The notes beneath the pieces are model-generated. The model had not been told where the DNA came from. It made no database searches and saw only the letters and a program-made list of their open reading frames with translations. Made by a program: the position numbers and the translations under genes. This document shows, one piece after another, positions 1 to 9,629 of a stretch of DNA of 64,000 nt. Every line of letters starts with the position of its first letter. Within the stretch, counting starts at the first letter, position 1. The stretch comes from Aureibacter tunicatorum (GTDB lineage Bacteria; Bacteroidota; Bacteroidia; Cytophagales; Cyclobacteriaceae): positions 2,356,001 through 2,420,000 of the forward strand of contig NZ_AP025305.1 in the NCBI RefSeq assembly GCF_036492635.1, given 5' to 3'.

Positions 1-602
1 AGATAAATCCCGAAAGCTTTAATGTATATCAAGAAAATCTCTACTCTTCAGTAAATACTATCAATGCAAGCTTGCCTCATACAGCTTTTAATTCAGGAGG
101 AAAAAGTACTATAAAAGCTACTATAATATTAGAAGCGTCAGGATTGATGACGATTAATGAGAATAGTGCTCAAACAGTTAATGATCAGATTACGGATTTG
201 AAAAAAAATACGGTTGATTTTAGCGGTAAGATTCATCAACCTCCTTTTTTAAAATTAGTATGGGGTACGTTGTCTGTATTTTATTGCAGAGCAACAAATA
301 TTAAGATTGACTATCAAAAATTTGACGAAGATGGAGTTCCACTTATCGCCCAGGCAGAACTTGATTTTGTAGAAGATGAAGATTTTGGAACTCAACAGAA
401 AAAAAACAACAAACAATCTCCAGATCTCTACCATGTCCATCGGGTGGAAGAGAGCCAATCTTTAGCCTATATTTCCTATTTATACTATAACAATGTGGAT
501 CATATTCAGCTGATTGCACAGGCCAATGAACTTGACAATTTATATGCCTGTAAGCCAGGGGATGAACTACTTATTCCACCCTTAAACCCACTTCAATCAT
601 GA
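1..602 (+). CDS. eCIS tube-cap protein with LysM-like C-terminus (Afp7-like), 5' end missing
   Basis: The frame is open from base 3 to the stop at 600-602 with no start before the window edge, so this is the C-terminal part (about 199 residues) of a longer gene. The visible part has an all-beta stretch typical of the CIS tube/cap domain, then a LysM-like segment at the end (DLYHVHRVEESQSLAYIS, then KPGDELLIPPL). In antifeeding prophage and related eCIS this protein joins the inner tube to the spike hub and corresponds to Afp7/gp53. Its stop overlaps the next start in ATGA, so the two are translationally coupled. An internal TTG at 72 is not the real start, because coding continues upstream of it. 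Confidence 0.8.
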   Translation, partial: INPESFNVYQENLYSSVNTINASLPHTAFNSGGKSTIKATIILEASGLMTINENSAQTVNDQITDLKKNTVDFSGKIHQPPFLKLVWGTLSVFYCRATNIKIDYQKFDEDGVPLIAQAELDFVEDEDFGTQQKKNNKQSPDLYHVHRVEESQSLAYISYLYYNNVDHIQLIAQANELDNLYACKPGDELLIPPLNPLQS

Positions 603-2140
603 ATCAGGCTATAACCGTTACTTTAACAGGTAAGAAACAAAAAGATGTGGGTGATGCACTCATTCATTTAAAAACAGAACATCAGGTCAATCAGGTTCCC
701 TTTGCTGAGCTAACCATGGTCACTGGGAATTTTCCTAATACAGATTATCCCTTATTCTCTGAAGATGACTATAAAATTGGAAAGGAGCTGGCCATTAGTA
801 TACGGTATGAAGGACAGAAAGAAATTGATCACAAAATATTTAAAGGGATCATAACTCAAAGAGCTTTTGAGTCTGTTGAAGAAGTTCCTGCTATCAAACT
901 AAAAGTAGAAGATCCTTCTTTCAGACTTAAAAATCAGGCGGGTGTTTATTTCTATCAGAAGAAAAACGGTTTGGAAATCATTAAAAAGAGACTCAATGAC
1001 TGTAAAGGGCTAAGTGTGGGAAAGACGAATAGCCGTTTGAATCAACCTAAATATGAGCAGAAGATTAGCCTTAACCAAACAGCTTGGGAAGAAATAGGAA
1101 TGACGCTTCAGTCCTGCGGATTGGTTATGGCTTGGCAGGATGGAAAACTTAGTGTTTTAGATTATTCGGATACTTCCTCTACTTATAAACTGACTATTGA
1201 TCAGGATGAAATCGTGGATATTTCCTTGAATCAAAAAGCCAATCATCTTTCCAAAGAAGCTCAAGTGTCCTATTGGGATCCGAAGAATAATAAGATCAAA
1301 GAAAAGAAGGAAAAAAGTATCCCTTTGGCCTCTGATGTTGATGCGCCAAAAATGGAAACGAATACCCTTGATCTCACAGAGATTGCTGAAGCCGAACATG
1401 CCTTACAATCTTTTTTGCTACAACAAAAAATGATGGCATGGGAAGGGGGAGTTACCGTTATTGGAGATGCTAGTGTGAATCTGATGCAATCTCTTCAGTT
1501 GCTTAAAGTACCAAAAGGTTACGAAGAGAAGATTCCTATCACTAAGGTGACACATTATATTGAAAAAGGCGTATGGTATACCCAAATAGGAGTGGGGATG
1601 CAATCGGAAGACTTTTTTGAGGAAAAATCTACTGAATTTGATATGCAATTAGGGGAGGTCCAAAGTTTACAAAAAGATCCCCAAGGTCTTGGACGTATAC
1701 CGATTAAGATTGCTGCTTTTGGCAAAGAGACTTTTTGGGCTTTCTTAGGTCAGCTGTCCGCAGGTTCTTCTCAGAGTTATTTCAGAATTCCTCAAAAAGG
1801 AGAAACCGTTTGTGTGGCTTTTTTGCATGGTAGTTTGAGCCAGGGAATTATCTTAACTTCTTCCTATTTGGGAAATAAAAATCCTCCTAGTCCCTTTAAG
1901 CTATCGAGTGATACACCAATGGGCTTTTTATCTGAAGGGAAATTACAAATCCTCTTTGAAGATAAAAAACATTCTATAAAAATGCATACGCCAGATAACC
2001 ATCAGGTGATTTTGGGAAAAAGCGAAGGCGTAAAAGTCGAAAGTAAAGGAGGGATAGATCTTAATAGCAGCAAAAAAATGTCCCTCAAGGCTTCTGGAGG
2101 AAATATTGACTTAAAAGGGCGTTCCATTAATTTAAATTAA
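599..2140 (+). CDS. VgrG-like baseplate hub/spike protein (Afp8-like)
   Basis: 513 residues. The N-terminal two thirds resemble the gp27-like hub barrels of VgrG/phage protein D. Around residue 355-430 comes a gp5-type OB-fold (GLGRIPIKIAAFGKETFWAF, then FRIPQKGETVCVAFLHG). The C-terminus is a short repetitive beta stretch (SKGGIDLNSSKKMSLKASGG) expected to form the trimeric needle. The protein should form the central spike under the tube, tipped by the PAAR-like protein encoded next. No C-terminal effector domain is fused to it. It overlaps the upstream gene by 4 nt and is followed 6 nt later by the PAAR gene, as expected within an operon. Confidence 0.9.
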   Translation: MNQAITVTLTGKKQKDVGDALIHLKTEHQVNQVPFAELTMVTGNFPNTDYPLFSEDDYKIGKELAISIRYEGQKEIDHKIFKGIITQRAFESVEEVPAIKLKVEDPSFRLKNQAGVYFYQKKNGLEIIKKRLNDCKGLSVGKTNSRLNQPKYEQKISLNQTAWEEIGMTLQSCGLVMAWQDGKLSVLDYSDTSSTYKLTIDQDEIVDISLNQKANHLSKEAQVSYWDPKNNKIKEKKEKSIPLASDVDAPKMETNTLDLTEIAEAEHALQSFLLQQKMMAWEGGVTVIGDASVNLMQSLQLLKVPKGYEEKIPITKVTHYIEKGVWYTQIGVGMQSEDFFEEKSTEFDMQLGEVQSLQKDPQGLGRIPIKIAAFGKETFWAFLGQLSAGSSQSYFRIPQKGETVCVAFLHGSLSQGIILTSSYLGNKNPPSPFKLSSDTPMGFLSEGKLQILFEDKKHSIKMHTPDNHQVILGKSEGVKVESKGGIDLNSSKKMSLKASGGNIDLKGRSINLN

Positions 2141-2146
2141 ACCATC

Positions 2147-2548
2147 ATGAGTAGAGCAGCAGCAGTAAAGAAAAATGACACCTTTAAATCTTCAACCGAT
2201 TTGCATTTGGTACAAATTCCTATGCCCTTTGTGGGCATGGTAACCCTTCCTTTGCCTCATACTTTTCATGGTAAATTTACTCAGGGCCTAAGCACAAATG
2301 TAAAAGTAGAAGGAAAACCCGCAGCTAAACAGTTTAGCGGAGGAAAGAATGATCCCAAACATGTGGCTAAAGGAATCAAATTTATGGTTAATCCGACGAA
2401 CAAAGGAAATGTAATGCTGGCGAGTAAGAAGGTGAAAATTAATCATTTTGGAGCGGTTAATATTAAACATAAGGTATTCACTTGTAATGATCCAGCTCCA
2501 TTACCCATGGGCAAGATTAAAGGGAAATCATCTGTAAATCTATCTTAA
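2147..2548 (+). CDS. PAAR-like spike tip protein (Afp10/DUF4150-like)
   Basis: 133 residues, no signal peptide. It has the extended Gly/Pro/His-rich PAAR-like pattern (PMPFVGMVTLPLPHTFHGKF, then VKVEGKPAAK, then a C-terminal NDPAPLPMGKIKG) seen in DUF4150/Afp10 tips. The tip would cap the VgrG-like trimer and can anchor cargo. It has no extra C-terminal domain, so it looks purely structural. In Afp the gp25-like gene precedes the PAAR gene; here the order is reversed, PAAR then gp25. Confidence 0.8.
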   Translation: MSRAAAVKKNDTFKSSTDLHLVQIPMPFVGMVTLPLPHTFHGKFTQGLSTNVKVEGKPAAKQFSGGKNDPKHVAKGIKFMVNPTNKGNVMLASKKVKINHFGAVNIKHKVFTCNDPAPLPMGKIKGKSSVNLS

Positions 2549-2561
2549 TCTTTGAAGCAAA

Positions 2562-3032
2562 ATGAATCCAAAATTAAAAATAAGGAGACCGAGTCTTAAT
2601 CCCATTGATAATAACGACCCTAGTTTTGATGAAAGCGGAGAGTATGCCCGATCAGGTTGGCCCTTCTTACCAACCTTTCAGAATCAAGGAAGCCAAATTA
2701 GTGACCTAAGTTATAAAAAAGATATCGAAGAAAGCTTATTGATATTGTTTACCACTCTTCCAGGAGAAAGGATTGCTCACCCCCTTTATGGTTGTGACCT
2801 TTGGCAATATATGTTTAAACCGATTAATAACTCATTAATCACCAGTATGCAGAATACCATTGAGCAATCTATCATTCTATTCGAACCAAGAATTAATTTA
2901 TTAGAAGTAAAAGTTAGTGCAGACAGTTTAGAACCCTATATTTTAAGGATAGAACTAGCCTATAGCTTGAGAACAGAAAGCTCTAGATTTAATTTGACCC
3001 TTCCATTTTACATCATGGAGGGAGTCGCCTAA
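2562..3032 (+). CDS. gp25-like baseplate wedge protein (Afp9-like)
   Basis: 156 residues, close to the usual size of GPW_gp25 proteins. The family core is clear: a helix followed by LFTTLPGERIAHPLYGCDLW, where the E-R-x-x-x-P-x-x-G motif is characteristic, then an amphipathic helix and a C-terminal strand pair. The protein joins sheath and baseplate wedge in contractile tails, type VI secretion (TssE) and eCIS. It lies 13 nt after the PAAR-like gene and 47 nt before the large baseplate gene. Confidence 0.93.
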   Translation: MNPKLKIRRPSLNPIDNNDPSFDESGEYARSGWPFLPTFQNQGSQISDLSYKKDIEESLLILFTTLPGERIAHPLYGCDLWQYMFKPINNSLITSMQNTIEQSIILFEPRINLLEVKVSADSLEPYILRIELAYSLRTESSRFNLTLPFYIMEGVA

Positions 3033-3079
3033 AAAATATACATTCATCCACCAATTTAAATTAGTCTTAAAGCTTTCAA

Positions 3080-6000
3080 ATGGTAGAATCCAATATCATA
3101 AAAAGTCATCAATGGTTACGTCAGGGGCTAAATGCTGATAATAATCCTCTGTCTGAGTATCTTTCCTTAGACTATTTTAAAGCTGAACCACGAACTACTT
3201 ATGATTGGTTGGTATTAGTCAGAAAACTAACTCAAAGCTCGAATTTATCAAGTCAGTGGGGAGATCTCTTGCCTAATAATATATCAATAGACGTACTGAC
3301 TGCCTATATAGATAACCCTGTAGCCCTCAGAAATAGTGGGAAATTATCCAATGATGAAATTTCAGAACTCCAGCAGCCTCAACGAGTAGTCTTTTTTTAC
3401 TTTCTGAAAAAGCTTAAGGCCTTTCAGTTAGAAAATAGCCACCTAATCGAACATATTAATTTACTGATAGCCCAAGAGCTGTTTAGGATACCAAAGCTCC
3501 CTGCCGTTCCTGATCAAGGTATATTGGTGATTTCTAGTTCTACGGATGAACTCCTTCCTCTTTACATACCCGAAGGAAACCCAATTCAGGCTATCGTTCC
3601 TAATGAGGAAAATCCCAGATACTATCAGGCCAAAAACACTCAGGTGACCTATATGGCTCAGGCGTCTCAATGGATTAAACTGGAAAGAAAAAATAAGTTG
3701 ATGATGCTAACCAAAGAGCGGATTCAAGCCCCTTTTCTCAATCAAACGCTCTTGCCTGAAATGATTAAAGAGGGTAAAGCCATACAAAAAAAGAACGTAG
3801 ATTTTAGCCCAGCTTTCATTATTGCCTCTGATCAATTATTCATGGAAGAAGGGATCCGAAAAATCATTTTAACTCTGCATTTCAAAGAAGATGTACATAC
3901 TGATTTTGACTTCTGGATTAGTACTGAATTGGAATGGCGACCATTAAATGGAGATCAATTTGAACAGGTAAAATTGTGTAAAGGAAGTAAAAATCAGTTT
4001 ACCTTTACTTTAAATTCCGAATTTCCCCCAATCCAAGTTCTTAATGATGATTCCTTATCTGAAGAAGAACTATTGGCGACACAAAAGATGCCTTGTCTAA
4101 AAATTCAGTCGAGAGACCTGAGTCCTTTTGAAGTTGAAAAATTCACTATTCAAACGCAAGTTACGGGATTAAGACCCAATTGGATCAGAAACCAAGATGA
4201 AGTACTTGACCCCACTGATAATTTTCTGCCTTTTGGCTCCGATGCTCCTGTAGGTGCTTTATTTACTTTTTCAGATCCAGAGCTCATTAATCGCCCTTTA
4301 AAAACTATGCGATTAACGCCTAATTGGATAGGCAAACCTGAAGATATCACCAACTACTATAAAGCTTATCATAAATCAGAATCAGATTTTAAAGTTAATA
4401 TCTATTCCAAAAGCCAACCCAAACTAAATCCTAAGGAATTACTTCCTGAGCAACAAACACTAGATCAGGCTTTGTTTAAACCTCAGCTTGTCTTTCAACC
4501 GGCTTTACAGTATAAAGAAGAACATATCCCTCATTTATTTCCAAAAGAGGATGAGGAAATAGAAGGTGATATTGACCCTTTAAATAAGCAAGCATGTTTT
4601 CAGTTGGAGCTAAGCCCTGTGGATTTTGGTCAATCGGACTATGCTTTGCTCATGGCTAATTATTCAATTGAACTCAATGCAAAGTTTTTAAGTAACAATA
4701 CTGAGCCCGAGAGCATTGATCCTGTTAACCTTCCTTACACTCCTCAATGGAGCTTTTTATTGATAGATTATCTTAGTGAACCCCAGACTTGGTCTGGTGA
4801 AAATAATTCGGTACTAGGAGCCTATTTGAGTACCCCTATCATGAACCAAGCCTATACACCCTCTATGAAAGTTGATTTAGGTGATTTCCAACATGGGGGT
4901 TTATTAATTGGTCTGGATTCCATTAAGATAGGTGAGTACCTTAACTTTTATTTTTTTGGAGATATCAGAACCGATATAGATCAACCAGCATTGCCTCAAT
5001 GGGCCTACCTGTCTGAAAATGGGTGGAAAGAAATTCATGATGAAGATTTATTCTCTGATACCACCTGTGGTTTAAAACAACCCGGTATTGTGACACTCAT
5101 GGCTGATATGGAGATGGAAGATCAGGCAGAGAATACCCTTTATGCCTCAAAATATTGGTTCAGAGTAACCTTTCATCCTAAATCCTCTCATCAGCATTCA
5201 GAACCATTAGTTCCCTTAAATATTCAAGGAATTTATCCTAATGCAGTCCCTATGGTTCGAGATTTTGAAAAAGAAATTGAGCCTGTAATGAAAGACCTTC
5301 CAACTGACAGTACATTTTATTTAGAGGAAGATGAATTAGGATATGAATTCTCCTTACCTGTTCCTACTTACGGGGTCCTGCCTGAAGAAAGTCAGAAGGA
5401 TTATTTTGTGAGAGTCTTTGCTCAAATGAGAAATAGAAAAAGAGCTCAAAGTTATCAGGACTTTGAAAATATTCTTATCGCTAATAACCGAAATCTGCAA
5501 ATGGTTAAAGCCATTGGTTTAAATGAGGAGAATGAGATGGAGTTAGTAGCAAGTAAAAGGCCTTATAAACTATCCAGATTAATTCCTAAAAGACCTAACC
5601 TGTCCATCCATGAGTGTAAAACCATTGAAGAAGGGTTAAGCTCTGCCCTTTTTCCTTTCATTGGAGAAAAGAAATACTCTTTAAAAGTTAAAAATCCTGT
5701 TTTCAGACCTGTAGGCTATCAAGCAGTTATCTTATTGAATCCAGGATATAAAGAGCAGGCCGCTTTAAATCTATTTTACAAAGATTTCTCTCAATTTATT
5801 AACCCATGGTTACTTGATGCTACAAGTGTTCCTCTATTTGGATGTTGGATAGACTATGGCTCATTAATCAACTTTTTTCAACAGCAACCTTATATAAAAA
5901 TGGTGATCTCAGTTGAACTAAGAATTTCATCAAAAAAAACATTAGAAGAAAATGAACCTATTTGGTATACACCCAACTTTCCTATTCCTTTTCAAGAAGA

Positions 6001-6154
6001 TGAGGTCATGGTTCCCGCAGAATATAAGTATTGTCAGGTTGATTTTATAAAAGATATAAATGACTTGAATCAGGGTAGAATAGGAGAGATGAAGGTCAAT
6101 AAAAATAATAAGAAAAATAATAAGGATAATACGAACCCATGGATAGTCAGCTAG
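3080..6154 (+). CDS. large baseplate wedge protein (Afp11/baseplate-J-like)
   Basis: 1024 residues, cytosolic. Residues 150-200 hold the start of the baseplate-J fold (a strand with IPEGNPIQA, then YYQAKNTQVTY). Residues 780-820 carry the conserved helix and loop with RAQSYQDFENILI followed by MVKAIGL. These are recurrent in Afp11/gp6-type proteins that form the baseplate wedge ring. The C-terminus has a low-complexity Asn/Lys stretch encoded around 6100-6135, probably a disordered tail caused by A-rich DNA. The last 16 nt overlap the next gene in another frame. A 47-nt gap upstream has no clear Shine-Dalgarno. Confidence 0.85.
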   Translation: MVESNIIKSHQWLRQGLNADNNPLSEYLSLDYFKAEPRTTYDWLVLVRKLTQSSNLSSQWGDLLPNNISIDVLTAYIDNPVALRNSGKLSNDEISELQQPQRVVFFYFLKKLKAFQLENSHLIEHINLLIAQELFRIPKLPAVPDQGILVISSSTDELLPLYIPEGNPIQAIVPNEENPRYYQAKNTQVTYMAQASQWIKLERKNKLMMLTKERIQAPFLNQTLLPEMIKEGKAIQKKNVDFSPAFIIASDQLFMEEGIRKIILTLHFKEDVHTDFDFWISTELEWRPLNGDQFEQVKLCKGSKNQFTFTLNSEFPPIQVLNDDSLSEEELLATQKMPCLKIQSRDLSPFEVEKFTIQTQVTGLRPNWIRNQDEVLDPTDNFLPFGSDAPVGALFTFSDPELINRPLKTMRLTPNWIGKPEDITNYYKAYHKSESDFKVNIYSKSQPKLNPKELLPEQQTLDQALFKPQLVFQPALQYKEEHIPHLFPKEDEEIEGDIDPLNKQACFQLELSPVDFGQSDYALLMANYSIELNAKFLSNNTEPESIDPVNLPYTPQWSFLLIDYLSEPQTWSGENNSVLGAYLSTPIMNQAYTPSMKVDLGDFQHGGLLIGLDSIKIGEYLNFYFFGDIRTDIDQPALPQWAYLSENGWKEIHDEDLFSDTTCGLKQPGIVTLMADMEMEDQAENTLYASKYWFRVTFHPKSSHQHSEPLVPLNIQGIYPNAVPMVRDFEKEIEPVMKDLPTDSTFYLEEDELGYEFSLPVPTYGVLPEESQKDYFVRVFAQMRNRKRAQSYQDFENILIANNRNLQMVKAIGLNEENEMELVASKRPYKLSRLIPKRPNLSIHECKTIEEGLSSALFPFIGEKKYSLKVKNPVFRPVGYQAVILLNPGYKEQAALNLFYKDFSQFINPWLLDATSVPLFGCWIDYGSLINFFQQQPYIKMVISVELRISSKKTLEENEPIWYTPNFPIPFQEDEVMVPAEYKYCQVDFIKDINDLNQGRIGEMKVNKNNKKNNKDNTNPWIVS

Positions 6155-8175
6155 AATTCTCTTTTGAAGATCAGGAATTTATGGAATTCCTCCCTCAAGC
6201 CAATGCGAATTACCAAAACCGTTGGGCAGACTTCAATACCCATGACCCTGGAGTCACAATTATTGAAGCTTTAAAATTTTCATTTGAAGATATGACTTAT
6301 CGCTGGAATCAGCCCGTAGCTGATCTTTTAGAAAATGAGAAAGATGTAAATGCACTCAAAGGGTGGAGTCCAAATCTCTTGTTAACGCAATATGCCATCA
6401 GTAAAACAGATTACAGACGGCTTTTGGCCATAACCCCAGCTATACTAAACGCCGTTTGTCAACCTAAGAAAGCTGATCCTAGTAAAGGTAAACCTCAGTT
6501 ACTCAAATTACTGATAGCTACAAACCCAGATACTCATTTGGACCATATTTCTTTAATGAAGTCTCTTTATCAAAAAAGGGCACTAGGGGTTTACTTTACC
6601 TGGAATGCTAAAAAACAATCCTTTTTTTATGAAAAGAAAGTGCCCATTGGCGTTAAGCTCAATGTTACCTTTAAAGCTGAGCAAGATAATGGGGTTAATC
6701 GAATCGTTCTTACAAAAGAAGTCGCTGACTTCCTTTTACCAATATTAGAAAAGGTAGATTATCGTCAGGTTTCAACTAATGGTTATACTCTTAATCAGAT
6801 CTTTGAGGGGCCTTTTACCTCTACGGTGATTAATCCTGAAACGCTTAGCAAGCCTTGTTTCCGTAAGCAAATTATCATCGCGGAACTCTATGAAAAAATA
6901 CAGGCTCTTCCATTTGTCATGCACATACTTAACATAGAGATGTGTATCGTTAAGAATGGAGCTGCTGATGGACCATACTCTTCTACAGTACTTCCTCTTG
7001 ACAAGAAAGCTTTTACATGTTTAGGTCAACTAGAAATCAACGGAGCTCCAATCGATCTAGAGGACCTGGCGAATATTAATTCGCCATTAATAGAATCGAA
7101 TTTCACTGAAAATACTCATTTAAGTGAATATATTGATGAAGTTAAAGATTATGAAAATGGGAAGCAGAAAATATATAATGGCCCCATAAGTATTGAAGGG
7201 AAATACCGAAACATTGGAGCATTCCGTTCATTACAACTTTCATTTCCTGAAAACTATGGAGTGGGGAAAAATTTAGATAAGGTAAGTAATGAAGATCAAA
7301 AAAAGGTTCTAGAAGACCGCTCTAAGGAGTTCAGAACATATTTAGCCTTTTTTGATCAGATTAGAGGAAATATTAATGCCCAAATGGGGCAATTCCCTGA
7401 AATCTTTTCTTACAAGAATTCATATTGTAAAAAGAAACCTCCTATCAAGATCTTTGATTTAACAGGACCTGACGATCCCGAGCGATCCTTTTATACAGAT
7501 TTAGATTGGCCCAATCAGGAAGAAATTCCTAAGCCTTCAGAAGAAATGAATCGGAGCTTTAGGCAAAAGAGGTTGAACTACCTATTGGCTCAACAGGGCT
7601 TTGCCTTTCCGAATTTTAATCCCTTTCAGTTTAAAGAATATGATGAAAAGGAGCAGGTCATTCGGGTCAGTAAAGCTAAGGAAGATTTTCTCAAGTCACT
7701 TTGGGAAGAGCCCACACCCGTAAAGATAGGAGTAGAGGCAACCATCAATCCTATTTTCCAAAGTGCAATGATTCAATCTCTACAAAAACAGATCAAGATC
7801 TTATTATTTGGAACGGCTGAAGGAGATGAAAATAAGGTATTCATTTTTGAGCATATGTTTATCCAGTCTATTGAGCAAGAGAAGGATATGAGTATGGGTG
7901 TTTCTGTTCTCATTTTTGATGATCAATTATCAAAAGGAAAAAGGGTAGCAGATCAGCCTATGGCAGAAGTGATCATTAAAGAACTCATGCCCGCTTATTT
8001 TCATTTACACATTCAATGGAAAGCTTCTAATCAATATGAAAAATTCATCGAACTGATCAATCAGACCTATCCACCTTATCAAACCTTTTATTTCGGTGAT
8101 CACATCAATAAAGAGAAAATGAAAAAGTTGAAAAATAAGTGGCTGAATATTAATGGTTTGAGTGCTGATAATTAA
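6139..8175 (+). CDS. second large baseplate protein (Afp12-like)
   Basis: 678 residues. The N-terminus has the signature of this eCIS family (WADFNTHDPGVTIIEALKFS, then MTYRWNQPVADLL), the hDPGvTilEal pattern shared by Afp12-like and baseplate-J-like proteins. The rest is mostly alpha/beta without a recognised enzyme motif. It would pair with the preceding Afp11-like protein to form the wedge heterodimers of the baseplate. Translation is probably coupled to the upstream gene, since the ATG lies 16 nt before the upstream stop. It ends 44 nt before the ATPase gene. Confidence 0.85.
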   Translation: MDSQLEFSFEDQEFMEFLPQANANYQNRWADFNTHDPGVTIIEALKFSFEDMTYRWNQPVADLLENEKDVNALKGWSPNLLLTQYAISKTDYRRLLAITPAILNAVCQPKKADPSKGKPQLLKLLIATNPDTHLDHISLMKSLYQKRALGVYFTWNAKKQSFFYEKKVPIGVKLNVTFKAEQDNGVNRIVLTKEVADFLLPILEKVDYRQVSTNGYTLNQIFEGPFTSTVINPETLSKPCFRKQIIIAELYEKIQALPFVMHILNIEMCIVKNGAADGPYSSTVLPLDKKAFTCLGQLEINGAPIDLEDLANINSPLIESNFTENTHLSEYIDEVKDYENGKQKIYNGPISIEGKYRNIGAFRSLQLSFPENYGVGKNLDKVSNEDQKKVLEDRSKEFRTYLAFFDQIRGNINAQMGQFPEIFSYKNSYCKKKPPIKIFDLTGPDDPERSFYTDLDWPNQEEIPKPSEEMNRSFRQKRLNYLLAQQGFAFPNFNPFQFKEYDEKEQVIRVSKAKEDFLKSLWEEPTPVKIGVEATINPIFQSAMIQSLQKQIKILLFGTAEGDENKVFIFEHMFIQSIEQEKDMSMGVSVLIFDDQLSKGKRVADQPMAEVIIKELMPAYFHLHIQWKASNQYEKFIELINQTYPPYQTFYFGDHINKEKMKKLKNKWLNINGLSADN

Positions 8176-8219
8176 AAATGATAGACGAATGAGAAGTCAA
8201 AAAAATAAACCTAATCCAC

Positions 8220-9584
8220 ATGTCTGATGAGAATACATACCAACCAGAAGAACTGCTTATAGCTGAGAGCCTTTGGATAGAGGCACTTATCCAATTCAGG
8301 ATAAAAGAGCTCTGTGGGAATCTGGATGACAAGGAAACCTTGCCAGATCCTCCAGAAGTTCAACACGGCTTACATGCCTATTTCAATCAAATGATTCACC
8401 AGCAATGGGATATGGTCGAGAGAGTAGCTATGGGACTTGCCCTCTGTGATCATCTATTTCCTCATTTACTTGATGCTCTTTACACCCGTAATGAGGCTAC
8501 CGATGTGGTCTTTACAGAATTTGGTGTGAAGCATGAAGGTAACCCTGCCCGACTGAAAATCAGTTGGCAGACCGTCGTTTTTCTTTGTTTATCGACTCCC
8601 TATCATTGGCAAACTAAATTGTTTCATTATACGCATCCTAGTCATCGTTTGTATCAACAAAAAATGTTGAACTATCCTGACGAAGAAGTCACGAAACCCT
8701 TTTTATTGACTTTAAAAATAAACCCTGACTGGTTCAATGCCTCATTTTATACTGAAGAACTTCCTTTATGGGCTTCTAATAAATTCCCGGCTGATCGTCT
8801 AGAGTCACCCTTAAATTGGGCGGATTTACAGTTAGAAACTCCAACTTATACTGCTCTAGAAGAAATGAAGGCTTGGCTTCAGCACGAACACTTCTTATTA
8901 ACCCATAAAAAATTCGGCAAGATGATTAATGAAGGGATTCGAGTAGCTTTTTACGGGCCTTCGGGAACTGGTAAAACACTTACTGCTTCCTTACTGGGGA
9001 AAGAATATAATCGGCCCGTTTATCGGGTAGACCTTTCAAAAATTGTTTCCAAATGGGTGGGTGAAACAGAGAAGAATTTAGGACAAGTCTTTGATCATGC
9101 TGAGGATAAAAAATGGATACTCTTTTTTGATGAGGCCGATGCCTTATTTGCTACTCGTGGAGCCGTGGAAAATGCCAATGACAAACGGGCCAATCAGGAA
9201 GTGGCTTATTTGTTGCAGAGAATGGAAAATTTTAACGGGGTTATCATCATTGCCACGAATCTCTTGGAAAATATTGACCCAGCCTTTATCAGACGTTTCC
9301 AGCTCATGATTGAATTCCCAATGCCTGAACCAGATACCCGTCTGAAAATCTGGAAAAATGTACTTTCCGATACCTTCCCATGGTCAGATCAATTAGACCT
9401 TGACCTCATCGCTCAGGAGTACGAACTAACCGGTGGGAATATCAAGAATATCTTTCGTAGTCTGACCCTAAAAATATTAAATCACCCAGAAGAAGATAGA
9501 CAGATCACTCAAGCAGGACTAGAAGAAGTCATTCATCAAGAACTTAAGAAAAAAGGTATTTATCGAATTACCAGACAATATTAA
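8220..9584 (+). CDS. AAA+ ATPase of the eCIS (Afp15-like)
   Basis: 454 residues. An N-terminal domain of about 220 residues has no recognisable motif and precedes a single AAA+ module. Walker A is GPSGTGKT at residues 246-253, Walker B has D304-E305-A-D307, a sensor-1 Asn lies in IIIATN, and the arginine finger region is FIRRFQ. This is the FtsH/CDC48-like AAA group used by every eCIS (Afp15), thought to help assemble or load the particle in the cytosol. Both catalytic motifs are intact. It follows the second baseplate gene and precedes the fibre gene, which fits a conserved eCIS block. Confidence 0.93.
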   Translation: MSDENTYQPEELLIAESLWIEALIQFRIKELCGNLDDKETLPDPPEVQHGLHAYFNQMIHQQWDMVERVAMGLALCDHLFPHLLDALYTRNEATDVVFTEFGVKHEGNPARLKISWQTVVFLCLSTPYHWQTKLFHYTHPSHRLYQQKMLNYPDEEVTKPFLLTLKINPDWFNASFYTEELPLWASNKFPADRLESPLNWADLQLETPTYTALEEMKAWLQHEHFLLTHKKFGKMINEGIRVAFYGPSGTGKTLTASLLGKEYNRPVYRVDLSKIVSKWVGETEKNLGQVFDHAEDKKWILFFDEADALFATRGAVENANDKRANQEVAYLLQRMENFNGVIIIATNLLENIDPAFIRRFQLMIEFPMPEPDTRLKIWKNVLSDTFPWSDQLDLDLIAQEYELTGGNIKNIFRSLTLKILNHPEEDRQITQAGLEEVIHQELKKKGIYRITRQY

Positions 9585-9629
9585 ATACAGATTCAAGCTT
9601 ACCAAAATCATCTAAAATGCATATCACTC

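Noticed and set aside
72-602. Internal TTG at 72 as the start of the LysM protein
   Set aside because: The frame is open to the window edge with protein-like composition, so the true start is upstream.
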